Positions 1 through 11,088 of a stretch of DNA of 64,000 bases are shown piece by piece. Position 1 is the stretch's first letter; each line of letters begins with the position of its first letter. The notes under the pieces are model-generated. The model worked only from the letters and a program-made list of their open reading frames with translations, was not told the origin of the DNA and searched no databases. Location: the NCBI GenBank assembly GCA_006503535.1, contig QYRS01000011.1, positions 310,001 through 374,000 of the forward strand, given 5' to 3'. Made by a program: the position numbers and the translations under genes. The DNA comes from Arthrinium phaeospermum. Lineage: Eukaryota > Ascomycota > Sordariomycetes > Amphisphaeriales > Apiosporaceae.

Positions 1-755
1 GGGTTGGATAACTCGAGTGCCTGCTCTCACGGAGTCGCGGGTCACTCAGCCTCCGCGCGGGCGTACAACGGGAACACAGAGGATGTTTGGAATAAGCGAG
101 GCGCAACACGAATTGCAGTGTCTAGAATTGAATGGAATAAAGGCAACACCAAGCAAACAAAAGGAAGCCTTTACGACGTGGTAGAATTGGAAGAACAGCT
201 CATGGCTTTTTTGGGGGACGAGGATGCCCGGAAGTCGATGGAGACCTAGACTAACTAACCCATTGGACTGCTTGGCGGCAGCTTTGGAAACGTTCAAAGG
301 GCCAGTTGAAACCAAATCGCGCTAAGCAGGGCGAGCTACGGCATGCATGCTATCATTGCGCGCAAGCGCAGCCGCCATTTGGGGGACCATTGGGGGACCA
401 TTACGACGCCCAAATACGCTGAAATACCGTGCCGCAGATCTCCACCACAGCTCGGTCATCACGAGTCAAGCAGTCGGGAAGCTGAGTTTCAGTGCTGAAA
501 AGCTGCATCTGCATCCCAGCTTGAGGCTACGAACCGACCTGCATTGCAATCTTGGGTTCGTACCTTGCGTGCTTGTACCAGTATCTCCGCTCCAAAGATT
601 TGGGTATAGATCGACAGCCACATCACCTACGTACCTGTTTTCGCCAGCCACATTTGTCCCACATAACATTTGAAGCTTTATCTTTTAGAGTATTCCGACA
701 TTTCCCAATCCACCTATTCATCAGAGCTGGAATTGCGATTTGCAGCAGCGAGAAC
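1..755. other. Upstream region of the cyclophilin gene
   Basis: No convincing gene is visible. Short open frames exist on both strands, but none has a recognisable domain, a good ATG context or splice sites. The last few hundred bases are presumably promoter and 5' UTR of the plus-strand gene that follows. That gene's frame is open upstream of its ATG, but without another methionine codon in a sensible place. Confidence 0.5.
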
Positions 756-2492
756 ATGGGCAAGGGAACCGACAAGCTGTACATCACCCATTCGGAATGG
801 TCGTCTTCCGACGCTTTCTCGGCCAACACTGGTGCTCGCTCCAAAGCCACCGGCGCATTTAGGCGGCTGCCCTTCAACTTTTGCGCCGCCAGCCTCCAGC
901 CCTTCCAGAATGCCGTTTGCACCGCCGACGGCACCATCTTCGACATCGAAGTCATTTCAAAATGGCTGAAGGACCACGACACGAACCCTGTCGACGGGAA
1001 GCCTCTGGCTATGCGCGACCTCATCAAGCTCAACTTTGCGCGCAACGCCGACGTCGATTCGAGAGGCCAGGACGGTTCGGGCAGCGATGGAAAGGGAGAT
1101 CTGATCGACCCAGTCACCTTCAAGGTCTTCACCGATAACACGCACATTGTCGCCATCAGGCACGGGGGCTACGCCAACGTATTTGCTTGGGATACCGTCG
1201 AGAAGATGAACATCAAGCCCAAGATGTGGCGCGATCTACTCGACGACAAGGAGTTCGGCCGATCCGACATCATGACTCTGCAGGATCCGCAAAACGCCGC
1301 GAGCCGAGACATGAGCCAGTTCAAGTTCCTCAAGGAAGGCGGCGAGGCGATTTTGACCAAGGAACAAGAAAAGGAGCGGGAGGAAGGTAATGTCAATATC
1401 GATGCTCTTGGACGTGTAGGAGACAAGGTACTTCGGGCGAAGGAAGCAGTGGAGAAAGCGAGGCGCGAGCGCGAAGCTGGCGGCGATATCAACCACACCC
1501 ATTCTAAAGCCCTTACGAAGAACTCCGACGGCAGCACTGCCATGCGCAAGTCGATGATCCAAGATAAGAAAACAGCCTACAACGCGGCAGCATACACGAC
1601 TGGCCGCGCAGCCGCTTCGTTCACGAGCACAGGTCTCACTCCCGAGACGAGTGGCGAGCGCGCACTGCTTTCCGACGAAGAATATATGCTGAAGCCCCGT
1701 CGCGTCAAGATCAAGGGTTACGCGCGCATGGAGACCAACCTGGGCGACCTGAACCTGGAGCTTCACACCGAATTCGCACCACGTGCCGTTTGGAACTTCA
1801 CGCGTCTTGCGCAAAAGGGGTATTATCGCAACATGTCGTTCCATCGCAACATCCGGAACTTCATGATCCAAGGTGGAGATCCTTCAGGAACAGGACGCGG
1901 CGGCGAGTCCATCTGGGGCAAGAACTTCAAGGACGAGTTCGAGTCGCCTCTGACCCACGACTCGCGCGGTGTCATCAGCATGGCGAACAAGGGCAAAAAC
2001 ACAAACTCGTCCCAGTTTTTCATCACATACCGGCCCGTGAAGCATTTGGACAACAAGCACACCATCTTCGCCAAAGTCGTAGGGGGCTTGGACGTTCTCA
2101 AGAGGATGGAGGAGGTGCCGGGCGACGGATCGGATCGGCCGCTCAACAAGATCACCATCAAGGACGTCATCGTCTACCTCGACCCCTTCGAGGAGTTTCT
2201 CAAGCAGAAGGCGGACCGCGACCTGCAGGCGGAGCGCAAAGCGGAAGTGGAACGCCGCGGCGGGACGGAAGATGACCGAACCACCTGGACTGGCAAGCGG
2301 CTCCGCGGCAACGGGGCCGCCGACTCGGGGAGCGGGGGTCCCGGGGTCGGGAAGTACCTGCAGGCGGCGCGGAAGCAGCAGCAGAACGCGGGCGGGGAGG
2401 AGCTTCTCGAGGGCGACGCCCCGGATACGTGGGAAGAGCCTGCGCGCAAGAAGGCCAAGAGCGGCGGGTTCGGGAACTTTGATGCTTGGTGA
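756..2492 (+). CDS. PPIL2: U-box peptidyl-prolyl cis-trans isomerase (PPIL2/Cyp8-like)
   Basis: Single-exon gene for 578 residues. The U-box lies at about residues 36-95 (RLPFNFCAASLQPF, then the DGTIFD and NPVDGKPL segments). The cyclophilin domain lies at about 317-475 and shows FHRNI, FMIQGGDPSGTG, NTNSSQFFIT and HLDNKHTIFAKV. The linker is charged, and the C-terminus is a basic, glycine-rich tail. By family knowledge, PPIL2-type proteins are nuclear, associate with the spliceosome and combine ubiquitin-ligase U-box and prolyl-isomerase folds. The ATG at 756 was chosen because the domain begins soon after it and the leader before it has no typical start. Length matches fungal orthologues. 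The 3' third is very GC-rich. Identification is firm; E3 activity is inferred from the family. Confidence 0.95.
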   Translation: MGKGTDKLYITHSEWSSSDAFSANTGARSKATGAFRRLPFNFCAASLQPFQNAVCTADGTIFDIEVISKWLKDHDTNPVDGKPLAMRDLIKLNFARNADVDSRGQDGSGSDGKGDLIDPVTFKVFTDNTHIVAIRHGGYANVFAWDTVEKMNIKPKMWRDLLDDKEFGRSDIMTLQDPQNAASRDMSQFKFLKEGGEAILTKEQEKEREEGNVNIDALGRVGDKVLRAKEAVEKARREREAGGDINHTHSKALTKNSDGSTAMRKSMIQDKKTAYNAAAYTTGRAAASFTSTGLTPETSGERALLSDEEYMLKPRRVKIKGYARMETNLGDLNLELHTEFAPRAVWNFTRLAQKGYYRNMSFHRNIRNFMIQGGDPSGTGRGGESIWGKNFKDEFESPLTHDSRGVISMANKGKNTNSSQFFITYRPVKHLDNKHTIFAKVVGGLDVLKRMEEVPGDGSDRPLNKITIKDVIVYLDPFEEFLKQKADRDLQAERKAEVERRGGTEDDRTTWTGKRLRGNGAADSGSGGPGVGKYLQAARKQQQNAGGEELLEGDAPDTWEEPARKKAKSGGFGNFDAW

Positions 2493-3245
2493 TTTCTTTT
2501 GCGTTAAAAAAGCGATGTATATACAAAGATTGGCATTGGGCGGCGTTCAAGGGGAATACCCGTAAATAGGGGTTTGACGATATCAACATGAGATTGGCAT
2601 GATTCTTCGTGCTCTTCTTCGATTGGAAGGTGCATATATGGTCGCCCACCGTGTCCCATCTGTGACATACACGCATCTAATGAAGTGACATCAAAACATG
2701 CGACCTTCCAGACGACGTCTGGTTCACCATCGCGAGCCAGCACAGCATTGATCCGTCGATGGTCTTACCGAAGAGCTTCGTCGCCTAATCGCGAAGGTAG
2801 GAGGGAGCCGGTGTTCGTGAATCTATTGGCGAAGGAGATGACGCGAGGGACTGCGGACGACGTCAAGGCCCCTAAAGGGTGCCAGGGGATCATGTCGTCC
2901 GCATGCTGCGCCCCGCCCACGACCATATGACAATGACACGTTCGATACGACGGACACCACCGACGTCCGTGACTCCTCAGACGGCACCGTCACGGAGAAC
3001 TTCATGTTCAGCGGCACGCCCTGTCCACCAGGCACCCAGCAGCGCTCTGATCCTGGGACGAAGAGGGTCGCCTGTCCTTCCCCGAGGCGAGTTCTGAAGT
3101 GCCCCGAAGTTCAATTTAGCATGGAGACATAATACTAAGGCCGGGAAGATAGATCAGGTTCAGAGACCGCATTTTCTCGTGTATTAGACAAGGGCTTCTA
3201 AATAGTATTAAGGCTTTTCTTTCTTTCTTTTGGTTTTTTACAAGA
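2493..3245. other. Intergenic, convergent 3' ends
   Basis: This lies between the stop codons of a plus-strand and a minus-strand gene. It should hold both 3' UTRs. No ORF with recognisable content and no repeat were seen. Confidence 0.5.
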
Positions 3246-4670
3246 CTAACTGGGAGCCGACCGTGATAGCATTTCGATACCCCCGGCTTCTGGCCGCGAG
3301 GATCCCCCGGCCGGCGTCGACATGTGGTCAAAGGTGACGGCAAACGTCTGGGTACGCATGATCCCCGGACTCTCGCCTTCTTCTGATGCCTCCGCTCCCC
3401 CTCCCAGCCCCCCTCCCAGCCCCCCTCCTTCTCCGCCTTTGAGGATGACGTGGTCGCTAAACGCGGCGCTGCTCTGGCGCTTGTTGCCCCGGCCCCCGGG
3501 AGTCGTGAACTTACCGGCGCTGTCCGAGCCGACGTAGGGGCCCCTGCCCCTGGGGAGGGCCGGACGCTCGCCGCCGAGTTGCCGCTGGGTCCGGAAGAAG
3601 GTTCGCAGGATCGGGATGGAACATGCTACTATGGTGGCGTTGGGCTCGGCGATGCCCACAATGTGGAATACCCATATAGAGTGAAAGTCTGGGTTGGTCC
3701 GCCTGTTAGCCCTGTCCGAGTCCAGGTGACTTGAAGAAAGGAAGAGAAAGAGAAGGGATATGGGCTTACATCTGGTGTTCTCGGTATCTAAAAGGCGTAT
3801 GCCCTCAAAGCCTTTTACTAACCCCGCAAGGCCTGCTCTGCAGTGGAAGGTTAGCCAGTCCAATAGTAGCATTAGAGGATGTTAGACTTACATGACACCC
3901 ACACTGGTTGTGATGAGTGCAGCGGCCCTCTTGTCAGATGACTTCATGGTTACTTCCAACATACGACTCAAGGGCAAAAACGCTAGTATAAAGTCGGAGG
4001 CGGCGGAGAGGACTGTTCGTTTCATTAGCTCGACTGTAGAGGGAAATCGACGAGGGGGGCTGGGAGACCAACATGCTCCTGCGACCTGTAACAGGATTCC
4101 ATTCGTTGGGTGTAAACATGACGTCTGTATACGGTGTTCATGCGGGTCTAGCAGTCTCGATGTTAGAACTCTTTTCCTTTGGCATGGAGGGGGGAAGGGG
4201 AAAGAGGGTTACATACAATCGCATATATTCAACCAGACCAGAAACAGGTGTGCGATATAGTACGAGTTGACGACGAGCAGAAGACCGACGATGGTCCACT
4301 TCTGCCAGCCCGTGGTGAAGATGCGTAGCAGGGTGAGGGAGAAGGACAGCTTGGTCAGCGAGAGGGCGAACTTCTGGAGGTTGTCGCCGATGAGCATGAG
4401 CAGCAGGATGGTGGGCTCGTCGATGGAGGCCTTGGCGAAGCCGCGGCGGAGCATCTCGGAGAAGACGCCGCTTTGGGCGATGGTGAAGAGCCAGCCGGCC
4501 AGCAGGGCCCGGTCGTCCCACCACAGCTGCATCCGGAGCGTGCGAATGTAGAGGCGGAAGCCGAGGAAGGCGCCCGAGACGAGCGTCATGCTCCAGACGA
4601 CGAAGTTGCCGACCAGGCCCACGTCGCCGTCGAGCTTCTCGTTGAAGCCCGGGGGAGTTGACGAGGACAT
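3246..4670 (-). CDS. Rhodopsin-domain (PTH11/SAT4-type) integral membrane protein
   Basis: Four exons: 4670-4217, 4147-3892, 3837-3770, 3688-3246; 406 residues. All phases close. Donors are GTATGT/GTAAGT/GTAAGC, with CTAAC branch points in each intron. The N-terminal half has the fungal rhodopsin-like 7-TM pattern: LYIRTLRMQLWWDDRALL, GDNLQKFALSLTKLSF and LLRIF, the SDFILAFLPLSRM helix, GVIAGL, and IAEPNATIVACSIPILR. The cytoplasmic tail is long and includes a glycine-rich stretch with repeated GLGGG units (about 3375-3430). The family is large in Pezizomycotina and includes PTH11-like receptors, but most members have no known ligand, so sensing is only inferred. The third intron's acceptor (CCCAG at 3689) was chosen because it alone restores the conserved IW-x-E helix frame. 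Confidence 0.85.
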
Positions 4671-5770
4671 GGGGGCGCGCGGGGGAGCGTGTTCGTGTGT
4701 TGATTACGCGGACGAGTTGCGTGTCCGTAATCCGCAGAGGAAATAAAAGGAAGGTGGTGATAGGCGGGCAGTCTTTCTGAACTGGGCGCGCCGCTGAGGT
4801 CAAGGAGCGAGAGTTTTGTCCATTTCACAGAAAGGGCGACAGCAAAGATGGCGCGGGATTGAATACATGACGACAAGACCACAACTTCAGATGACTCTGC
4901 AGTCCCGACCAGGGGACTATTGGGGCGGATGGATGCGGCGTTGGACCCAGAAAGGAGAGAACCAACGAAAGATGCCAAGTCTAGGAGTAGTAATATTGTT
5001 ATGGGCAATCTCGGACCGAGTTGTCAGGCAACATCCTTCAGAACTTCATCCCCCCCGTCCCGACCTGAATGCAAGGGGGCGCAACGGCTTGATGAGCGGT
5101 GATTTCCCCAGCCCAGTCCAGCCATGGGCGGAAATCTGCATGGTTCCTGCTCAAGGAACAAAACTGGGGAGGCCGGTGAAGCAAACGCGCTGGACCCAGA
5201 GTTGCCAGCGATCTTTGGGCGGCGGCGTTGATTGTCTGTAGGCCGCCCAGCCGCCTGGCCAATCGACGCCATCGTCACAGCAGAACCGTCACACGCGGAG
5301 CGGCGGAAGGTGCCTGGGAGGCGGTACCTTATTTCCACGTGCCAGTTCGTGCCCGTGTACGGTTTGGGCTAGATGGGGTAATCTTAATTACTAGTCGACG
5401 ATCCCTCTCAACCGGGCTACGAATCAAATCCTCATGGCCTCACGGGCCAGACGCCGAACCCGGACCACTCAGCCAATCACAGTTCTGGACCCAACCTGCC
5501 AACGACTCCAACAATTCCAACGGCCTGCATATTACATACGAGACCTGCATATATTGGTTTCTGGGGTTGCATTATTGCCTGCCCGCCCTGCCGGATACCG
5601 GCCAAAACCCGGATGCCGTGTATGTATGTGTGATTTTCTCCCAATGTCCCGCCCGCTTTAAAACGTTATGGCAATCCCCTCCCTTGCGTAGATTGCATTG
5701 CGCCCCTGCAGATTCCTCTTCCTATCCAATTTTGTCCATCTCGCCTCGCCCTTTTGAGGAAACGATCCTC
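4671..5770. other. Divergent promoter region
   Basis: This is shared upstream space for the minus-strand rhodopsin-like gene and the plus-strand oxidase gene. The frame running into the oxidase start is open from about 5228, but contains no earlier ATG in that frame, so it is read as leader. No other gene was recognised. Confidence 0.5.
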
Positions 5771-7639
5771 ATGGGTTACCGCGTCAATAGCGCGGTGCTG
5801 CTACTGCTCGCCTCGTGTTCCTTGGGCAAGACCAAAGTGTCAACGGCTACCGGTGCCGAGAACGTACCTAACTCTTCTGCCCCCTCCTATCCATGCGGCC
5901 ATGAGATGTACGGAACGCCCCACTGACAGTGCGACTCATCCCAGTGCAATTCTCTGATACTCGCCGGGTTGAAGGACGTTGTGTTCCTGCCCACAGATCT
6001 GGCATATGACGCAAGCCTGACGTATTACTGGTCGGCGACATCACGGGCTGTGAGGCCGTCTTGCTTCGTGCAACCACAAAAGACTGAAGACGTCTCGAAG
6101 GCCATCCAAGCTCTTTCCCAGACTTCGGGGTCTGATGATGTGGCTATACGCTCCGGCGGTCACTCCATCTGGATATCCAACAATGTTGCCGGCGGCGTGA
6201 CGTTCGACCTCAGCTTGCTTAATCGGGTTACTTATTCAGGGGATACTGTGAGCATACACTATTGATCTTCCATGAGGCTATGCATTAGGATCGCCACAAA
6301 ATGCGTCTCTATATTATTACTAGTGCTGCACCACAACTACCCTGCTGACGAGACGGTAGAAGATCGCCTCTATCGGCACCGGAGCAAAATGGGGCGCTGT
6401 TATGCTGGAAATCGAGAAATACAACCGGACAGCCACGGGAGGACGTGATGGAGACGTTGGCGTTGGCGGGTTGCTTCTCGGGGGAGGCCTGTCCTTTTAC
6501 ACGAGGTACGTTGCTGGAACAAGGAGTCCCTGCGTAGACTCGGGCATTGACAAGAGCCGCAGCAAACGTGGTATTGCATCAAACGATGTCGTCAACTTCG
6601 AAGTCGTGCGCGCCAACGGTTCCGTCGTAAACGCCAATGCAACAGCCAACCCGGCGTTGTTCAAAGCACTGAAGGGCGGCAGCAACAACTTCGGCATCGT
6701 CACGCGATTTGATATGCTCACTTTGGATGCCACGCCCGGCGGGATATATGGTGGTATAAGCTTCATGGCGTATGACCACAAGGACACAATGCTGGCTGGG
6801 TTTGTTCGAATGATCGACATCAATGGAGAAAATACTGCGGATACTGGGGTCCTCATCTTGGCATACAACAGCCCGGGCCCTGCGACGATCGCAATGGCCG
6901 TGGTGAATCTGGACGGCGTGGAGAACTCAACGTCTTTCGAACCCTTCCAGAATGTTCCAGTACTGTCTCGGGACGTCAAGAGACGGACGTATGGAGACTA
7001 TATCAATGCCTTCCAGATGAGCGGGGGCTCGCGGTAAGTCGTATTTCTTTTTTTCCTTCTTTTTTTTTCTCTCTTTTTCTTTTTTCTTTGGCCGAAGCCC
7101 GTCATCCCTGTTTTGAAGACTGATCTTTCTGTAGAAAGGTCTGGTTTTCTCTTTGTTTCAAGAACGATATCGATATCATGAACAAGGCCGCTTCGCTTTG
7201 GGAAGCACTGACAGCAGAGACCGAGGATGTGTTCCCCGGGGGAGGTTGGGGTCTGAACTCGGTCTTCCAGCCCCTGGCAAAGTTCTACGGTGAGATCGGT
7301 GGCGACAAGAATGTGCTGGGTCTGGATGAAAGCTTGAAACACGACTCCATCATCTGGCTGGCGGATGCAACCATGTCTACGCCCGAACAAGAGGCTTACC
7401 TCCAAAGAGCCATGGGGAGCCTCACGGAAACACTCGAGGAATACACTATCGAGAAGGGTGGTTATACCCAGTGGCGGTACCTCAACTATGTGGACCCGTC
7501 GCAGAACCCCCTGAAGTCATATGGCGAGGACAACATCCGACTGATGAAGGAGGTAGCGGCGCAGTATGACCCGGAAAGGTTCTTCCAGGAAAGGGTCTCG
7601 TCTGGGTTCAAAATCTCCAAAGTTGACCATGATTGGTAA
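5771..7639 (+). CDS. Secreted FAD-linked oxidoreductase, berberine-bridge-enzyme type
   Basis: Five exons: 5771-5863, 5945-6247, 6360-6505, 6563-7033, 7135-7639; 505 residues, all phases closing. The N-terminus is a hydrophobic signal peptide (NSAVLLLLASCSLG). The FAD-binding PP-loop domain follows, with YYWSATSRAVRPSC, the flavin-attachment segment RSGGHS (His about residue 104), GTGAKW, GGRDGDVGVGGLLLGGG and NDVVNFEVV. The C-terminal BBE segment is YLNYVDPSQNP. No cysteine occupies the usual second attachment site (GGGLSFYTSKRGIAS), so flavin is probably bound through His only. By family, such enzymes oxidise alcohols, sugars or alkaloid-like substrates with O2; the substrate is unknown. 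The first intron has a poor GTACCT donor but is required by frame. Intron 4 contains a long T-rich tract. Confidence 0.9.
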
Positions 7640-8180
7640 GCAGAATTCGACAGATATAACTGCTTGAAGTCAAATCTAAGCAGCGCCTATACATGACATG
7701 CGGTTTAGGTCGGGCATGTGATTCCAACGTGCAATCACGTTCTCAAAGGCAAGTAAGCCTGCAATTCATTGTTTGATGAGACCGCATTTTGCCTGGCCAG
7801 GTTCTTGAGTAGGCAATTTGTCCTGAAGAGGAAATAAGCGTAGACTCGGGCAAGACGCTAGGACGTAGTATATCTGACGGATCGCGCCTCCAATCGGACA
7901 TTACAGATCTGACCCACTCTGGTCAGGGGAGCCGAGGCCCGAGATCCTATCCCCATTATTCTGATGCAGCTGAGCTGGCTGACTAGGCGGTATACTGTCA
8001 TGCATGTGCCGTGAGATCAAGGGCGTGGTGGATCCTCCGGGGAAGGTCAGCCCAAATCTACCAAATCTGGCGTTCCCCCATGACAAATGGGTTACAATAT
8101 AAAGGTCTAGGCCACCCATGCTGCTGCTAATCTCCCCGACTGTCTCCAATACCGCAGGCAGCAGCAGCAGCATCATCACC
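7640..8180. other. Intergenic and promoter of thioesterase gene
   Basis: This holds the 3' UTR of the oxidase gene and the promoter of the thioesterase gene. A TATAAAG box at 8098-8104 is the only site recognised. Confidence 0.5.
8098..8104 (+). promoter_or_regulatory. TATA box of the thioesterase gene
   Basis: TATAAAG lies 77 bases before the ATG at 8181. It helps decide the start: an in-frame ATG at 8118 is only about 14 bases past the box, so it should lie upstream of the transcription start and not be used. Confidence 0.5.
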
Positions 8181-9206
8181 ATGGCTTCGACCGTTACTGA
8201 ACAGACCGCCATCGAGGAGATCGGGCCGGGCCAATTCCGGTCCAAAGTCAACCCGGGCCGCATGGGCAACGCCAAACCCATTGCTTACGGCGGCTGCACG
8301 CTTGGCGTGGCCGTTAGAGCCGCCCACATGGCCGTCCCGCCCAACCACCACCTCTACTCGGTCGTAGGGCACTATCTCGGCCCGGCCTCGACGACGGAGA
8401 AGCTCGTCTGCATCGTGCACGACACCCGCACCACCAAGTCCTTCTCCACCCGGCGCGTCGTGGTCCAGCAAGCCCAGCCCAGCACCACCAGCGGACAGCA
8501 GATGCGGACGTGCATGGAGCTCATCGCCGACTTCCACGCCCAAGAGCCCGCGGCGCCGGGCATGACCTACTCGGCCGCCCCGTCGCAGGTCTACGCGGGG
8601 CCCGGCCGCCAGTCCGAGACGCCCGCGGTGCTGCGCGCGGGCGACCTGTCGGCGGCCGAGACGGCGGCCGTGGCGCGCAGCCGCGACGTCTTCGCCCTCA
8701 ACGAGCGCTTCCTCGAGACGCGGCCCTGTCGCGAGGGCGTGGCGGCGCAGAACCTGAACGGGGTGCTGGCGGGGCGGCCGACGACGCAGGACGCGCGGGC
8801 GCTGGCGGACCGGACGGCGGCCGAGTGGGTGCGGCACAAACCCTCCAATGGCTCCAACGAAGCCGGTCTGGCGTCACCGGCCGATCAGGCCGCGGCCCTT
8901 GCTTTCTGCCTCGACGGCGGACTGTCGTTCTTGCCGCTCACGCTCGACGGGGTCTGGCTGGGCGACGTGGGCGCGTGCTCGTCGCTCGACTTTGCGCTGC
9001 GGCTCCTGACGCCTCGGCCCGATTTCAATGGGTGGCATCTCCGGGAGCGCAGGACGGTCGCTGGCGGGGCCGGGCGGACGTACTCCGAGGCCCGGATGTG
9101 GGATGAGGAGGGGAACTTGGTGGCGATTATGTCGCAGCAGTCCATCATGCGGCCGAAGCCCGGGAAGGAGGAGAAGGGTGAGAAGGAGAAAGCCTCGCGG
9201 CTATGA
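8181..9206 (+). CDS. Acyl-CoA thioesterase II-type (TesB-like) protein
   Basis: Single exon, 341 residues, forming a double hotdog fold. The first hotdog includes NAKPIAYGGCTLGVAVRAAH, YSVVGHYLGPAS and TTKSFSTRRVVVQQ. The second includes GGLSFLPLTLDG, the CSSLDFALRL segment and EARMWDEEGNLVAIMSQQSI. Family members hydrolyse acyl-CoA thioesters, often in peroxisomes. No clear C-terminal PTS1 tripeptide is seen (ends in SRL preceded by KEKA, which does fit a PTS1-like SRL), so peroxisomal import is plausible. The ATG at 8181 has a good context (ATCACCATGG) and lies a proper distance from a TATA box. The middle of the gene (8500-8850) is extremely GC-rich. The substrate chain length cannot be read from the sequence. 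Confidence 0.88.
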   Translation: MASTVTEQTAIEEIGPGQFRSKVNPGRMGNAKPIAYGGCTLGVAVRAAHMAVPPNHHLYSVVGHYLGPASTTEKLVCIVHDTRTTKSFSTRRVVVQQAQPSTTSGQQMRTCMELIADFHAQEPAAPGMTYSAAPSQVYAGPGRQSETPAVLRAGDLSAAETAAVARSRDVFALNERFLETRPCREGVAAQNLNGVLAGRPTTQDARALADRTAAEWVRHKPSNGSNEAGLASPADQAAALAFCLDGGLSFLPLTLDGVWLGDVGACSSLDFALRLLTPRPDFNGWHLRERRTVAGGAGRTYSEARMWDEEGNLVAIMSQQSIMRPKPGKEEKGEKEKASRL

Positions 9207-9412
9207 GGCTTCTTTTTAGGCGTGGATGAGAGGTGTTAGATGTGACGGAGCTGTATCGTGTGGGATCTTTATCATGAGCAGGGAGGAGTTAAGAGGGACC
9301 TTGTGTCATTCATCAAGTTTAATCATGCAATACTGCTTATACGTCGTGTGGGAGACTTAGATAATTAATCAGCATTTATCTCGTTAAAAACTAGGGTAGT
9401 AAAACGCTCTTT

Positions 9413-11088
9413 TCATGAACTACTGTCCGTATCGTCCGGTTTTTCATGCTTCGACGACCTCTCGTGCTCGGTATTCTTGTGCAGGTCCACCGCCTCCTCC
9501 ACTGTGATCGTCGTCACGACGTCCATCTGGATGCCGTTGTCCTCGACATGAAGGAACTCCTGGCTGGGGCCCTGCGTGGTGCAGGAGCTGGTACGCAACC
9601 GCGTCTGTCCGCCCATCCGCCACCACCACCACTGACTCTCGTTGTTGTAGCCGTCTCCGCCGCCACCTCCGCCGCCGCCCCTGCCCGACCGGCCCGCGAC
9701 CCCTTTGCTCATCGGCCCCGAGATCCAGACCATGTTGCCGAACTTGCGCCACTCGGGCGTGCGCATGACGGCAAAGGCCCCCAGCCCGGCGTGCCGGATG
9801 TCCTCGGGCGTGCTGACGAACATGGTCGTCAGCCAGAGCACCGTGTTCCAGAGCCCGTTGCTCGACACCATGAAGGCGGCGAGGCAGTAGTACGCGTTGC
9901 CCAGCTCCTGCACGGGGCTGTCGTCGCCGGCGCCGCTGCCGCTGGCGCGGCGGTTCTCGCGGATGCTCTGCTTGAGCCGGATGATGGCCAGCGGGATCGT
10001 GCAGACGATGTAGACGAAGGGGTAGATGAAGAAGGCCGGGTGGTAGCCCGAGGGCAGGTTGGCGGCGCCCGCGAAGCTGACGTGGCCGGGGGTTTGCTGG
10101 CGGCGGCAGCGGCGCTTCTGGCGCCAGATCTTCCAGAAGATGAGGGAGTAGAGGAGGCAGGTGTAGGGGATCGAGAACATCACCCAGGACCAGCAGGACC
10201 AGAGACGCTCCTTGGAATACTTGGGGTTCACCCAGCACTGGTTTCCCAACCAGCAAATTAGTTACGATCCAGTGCCAAAAAAGGAAAGTCGATAAGAAAG
10301 GGTAGATAGAAAAGGGGGAAAGGGACCACACTTACCCAGGCATTGGCTCTGACATACCAGCCTCCAAACTCATTTCCGTTCTTTCCCGAGATCATCCCAC
10401 CGAATACCAGACCTAGAGTCAGGAGCCATGCCACAAAGTTGACGATACTGATGACGGTATTTCGGGCCCGGAACCCCCACACGATGGCCAGGTAGTTGCT
10501 CGTTGCCATGCATATGAAAGCCATGCTGCTGTACAATATGCCCATGCTGTTGAGCCAGCCCTGAAATGTACAGGCTGCCGTCCCGACATAGATGCCGTCG
10601 CGCAGCAGCCAGACGAGGTTCAGCGACATGCCGAGGGCCGTGTGACACTCCGCCGCGAGGATGCTTATGATTAGGAACGGGAACGGGTTTCGGACCGGTT
10701 GACATGTTGCTCTTTCTGGTGCAGGGTTTGCTAATACTTGCAGTTGTTGTTGGGGGTTGTAACTCCGGGTCGAGTGGCTTCGGGACACGGGGTTGTCTTG
10801 GCCGACTTCCAGCTGCCTCTGGACGGGTATGCTAAGCGACAAGTCCAAGGAGATTTCCGAGCGTGTCTCGCCGGGACGCTGGCGCAGCTGCTGCCGCCGC
10901 CGAAGTCTTCGGCGGGCGGCATCGATCAGCAACTTGGACAGCAGGTAGCTGAGCAAAGCTGCCGTCGCAACGAAAGATATGATGGACACCACAGCTACTG
11001 CGACCAGACCATTCCGCAGGCCTCCCAGAGAATGCAAAGTATCATTTTCTTGTGCCAATGTGCCGTTGCCCTTCTCTCTTGTGTCCAT
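9413..11088 (-). CDS. Seven-TM G protein-coupled receptor, Git3/cAMP-receptor-like
   Basis: Two exons: 11088-10336 and 10237-9413; 525 residues, phase 0 junction giving ANAWCWVNPKYSKERLW. TM1 is GLVAVAVVSIISFVATAALLS. It is followed by an unusually long basic first loop of about 85 residues, then TM2-TM7 (FLIISILAAECHTALGMSL, CTFQGWLNSMGILYSSMAFI, VNFVAWLLTLGLVFGGMI, SWVMFSIPYTCLLYSLIFW, FFIYPFVYIVCTIPLAI, YYCLAAFMVSSNGLWNTVLW). The WCWV motif before TM5 and the overall pattern fit fungal carbon-source/cAMP-type receptors. The tail has poly-Gly and a run of four Trp. The open frame extends upstream only through non-ATG codons, so ATG 11088 is taken; a further 5' exon is not excluded. Signalling through a G-alpha/cAMP route is inferred from the family. 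Confidence 0.82.

Noticed and set aside
3375..3430. Glycine-coding tandem repeat in the rhodopsin-like protein tail
   Set aside because: A short low-complexity repeat common in such cytoplasmic tails; not notable beyond the annotation.
8118..8180. In-frame upstream ATG for the thioesterase
   Set aside because: It lies about 14 bases after a TATA box, so it is probably not transcribed; the ATG at 8181 has a better context.
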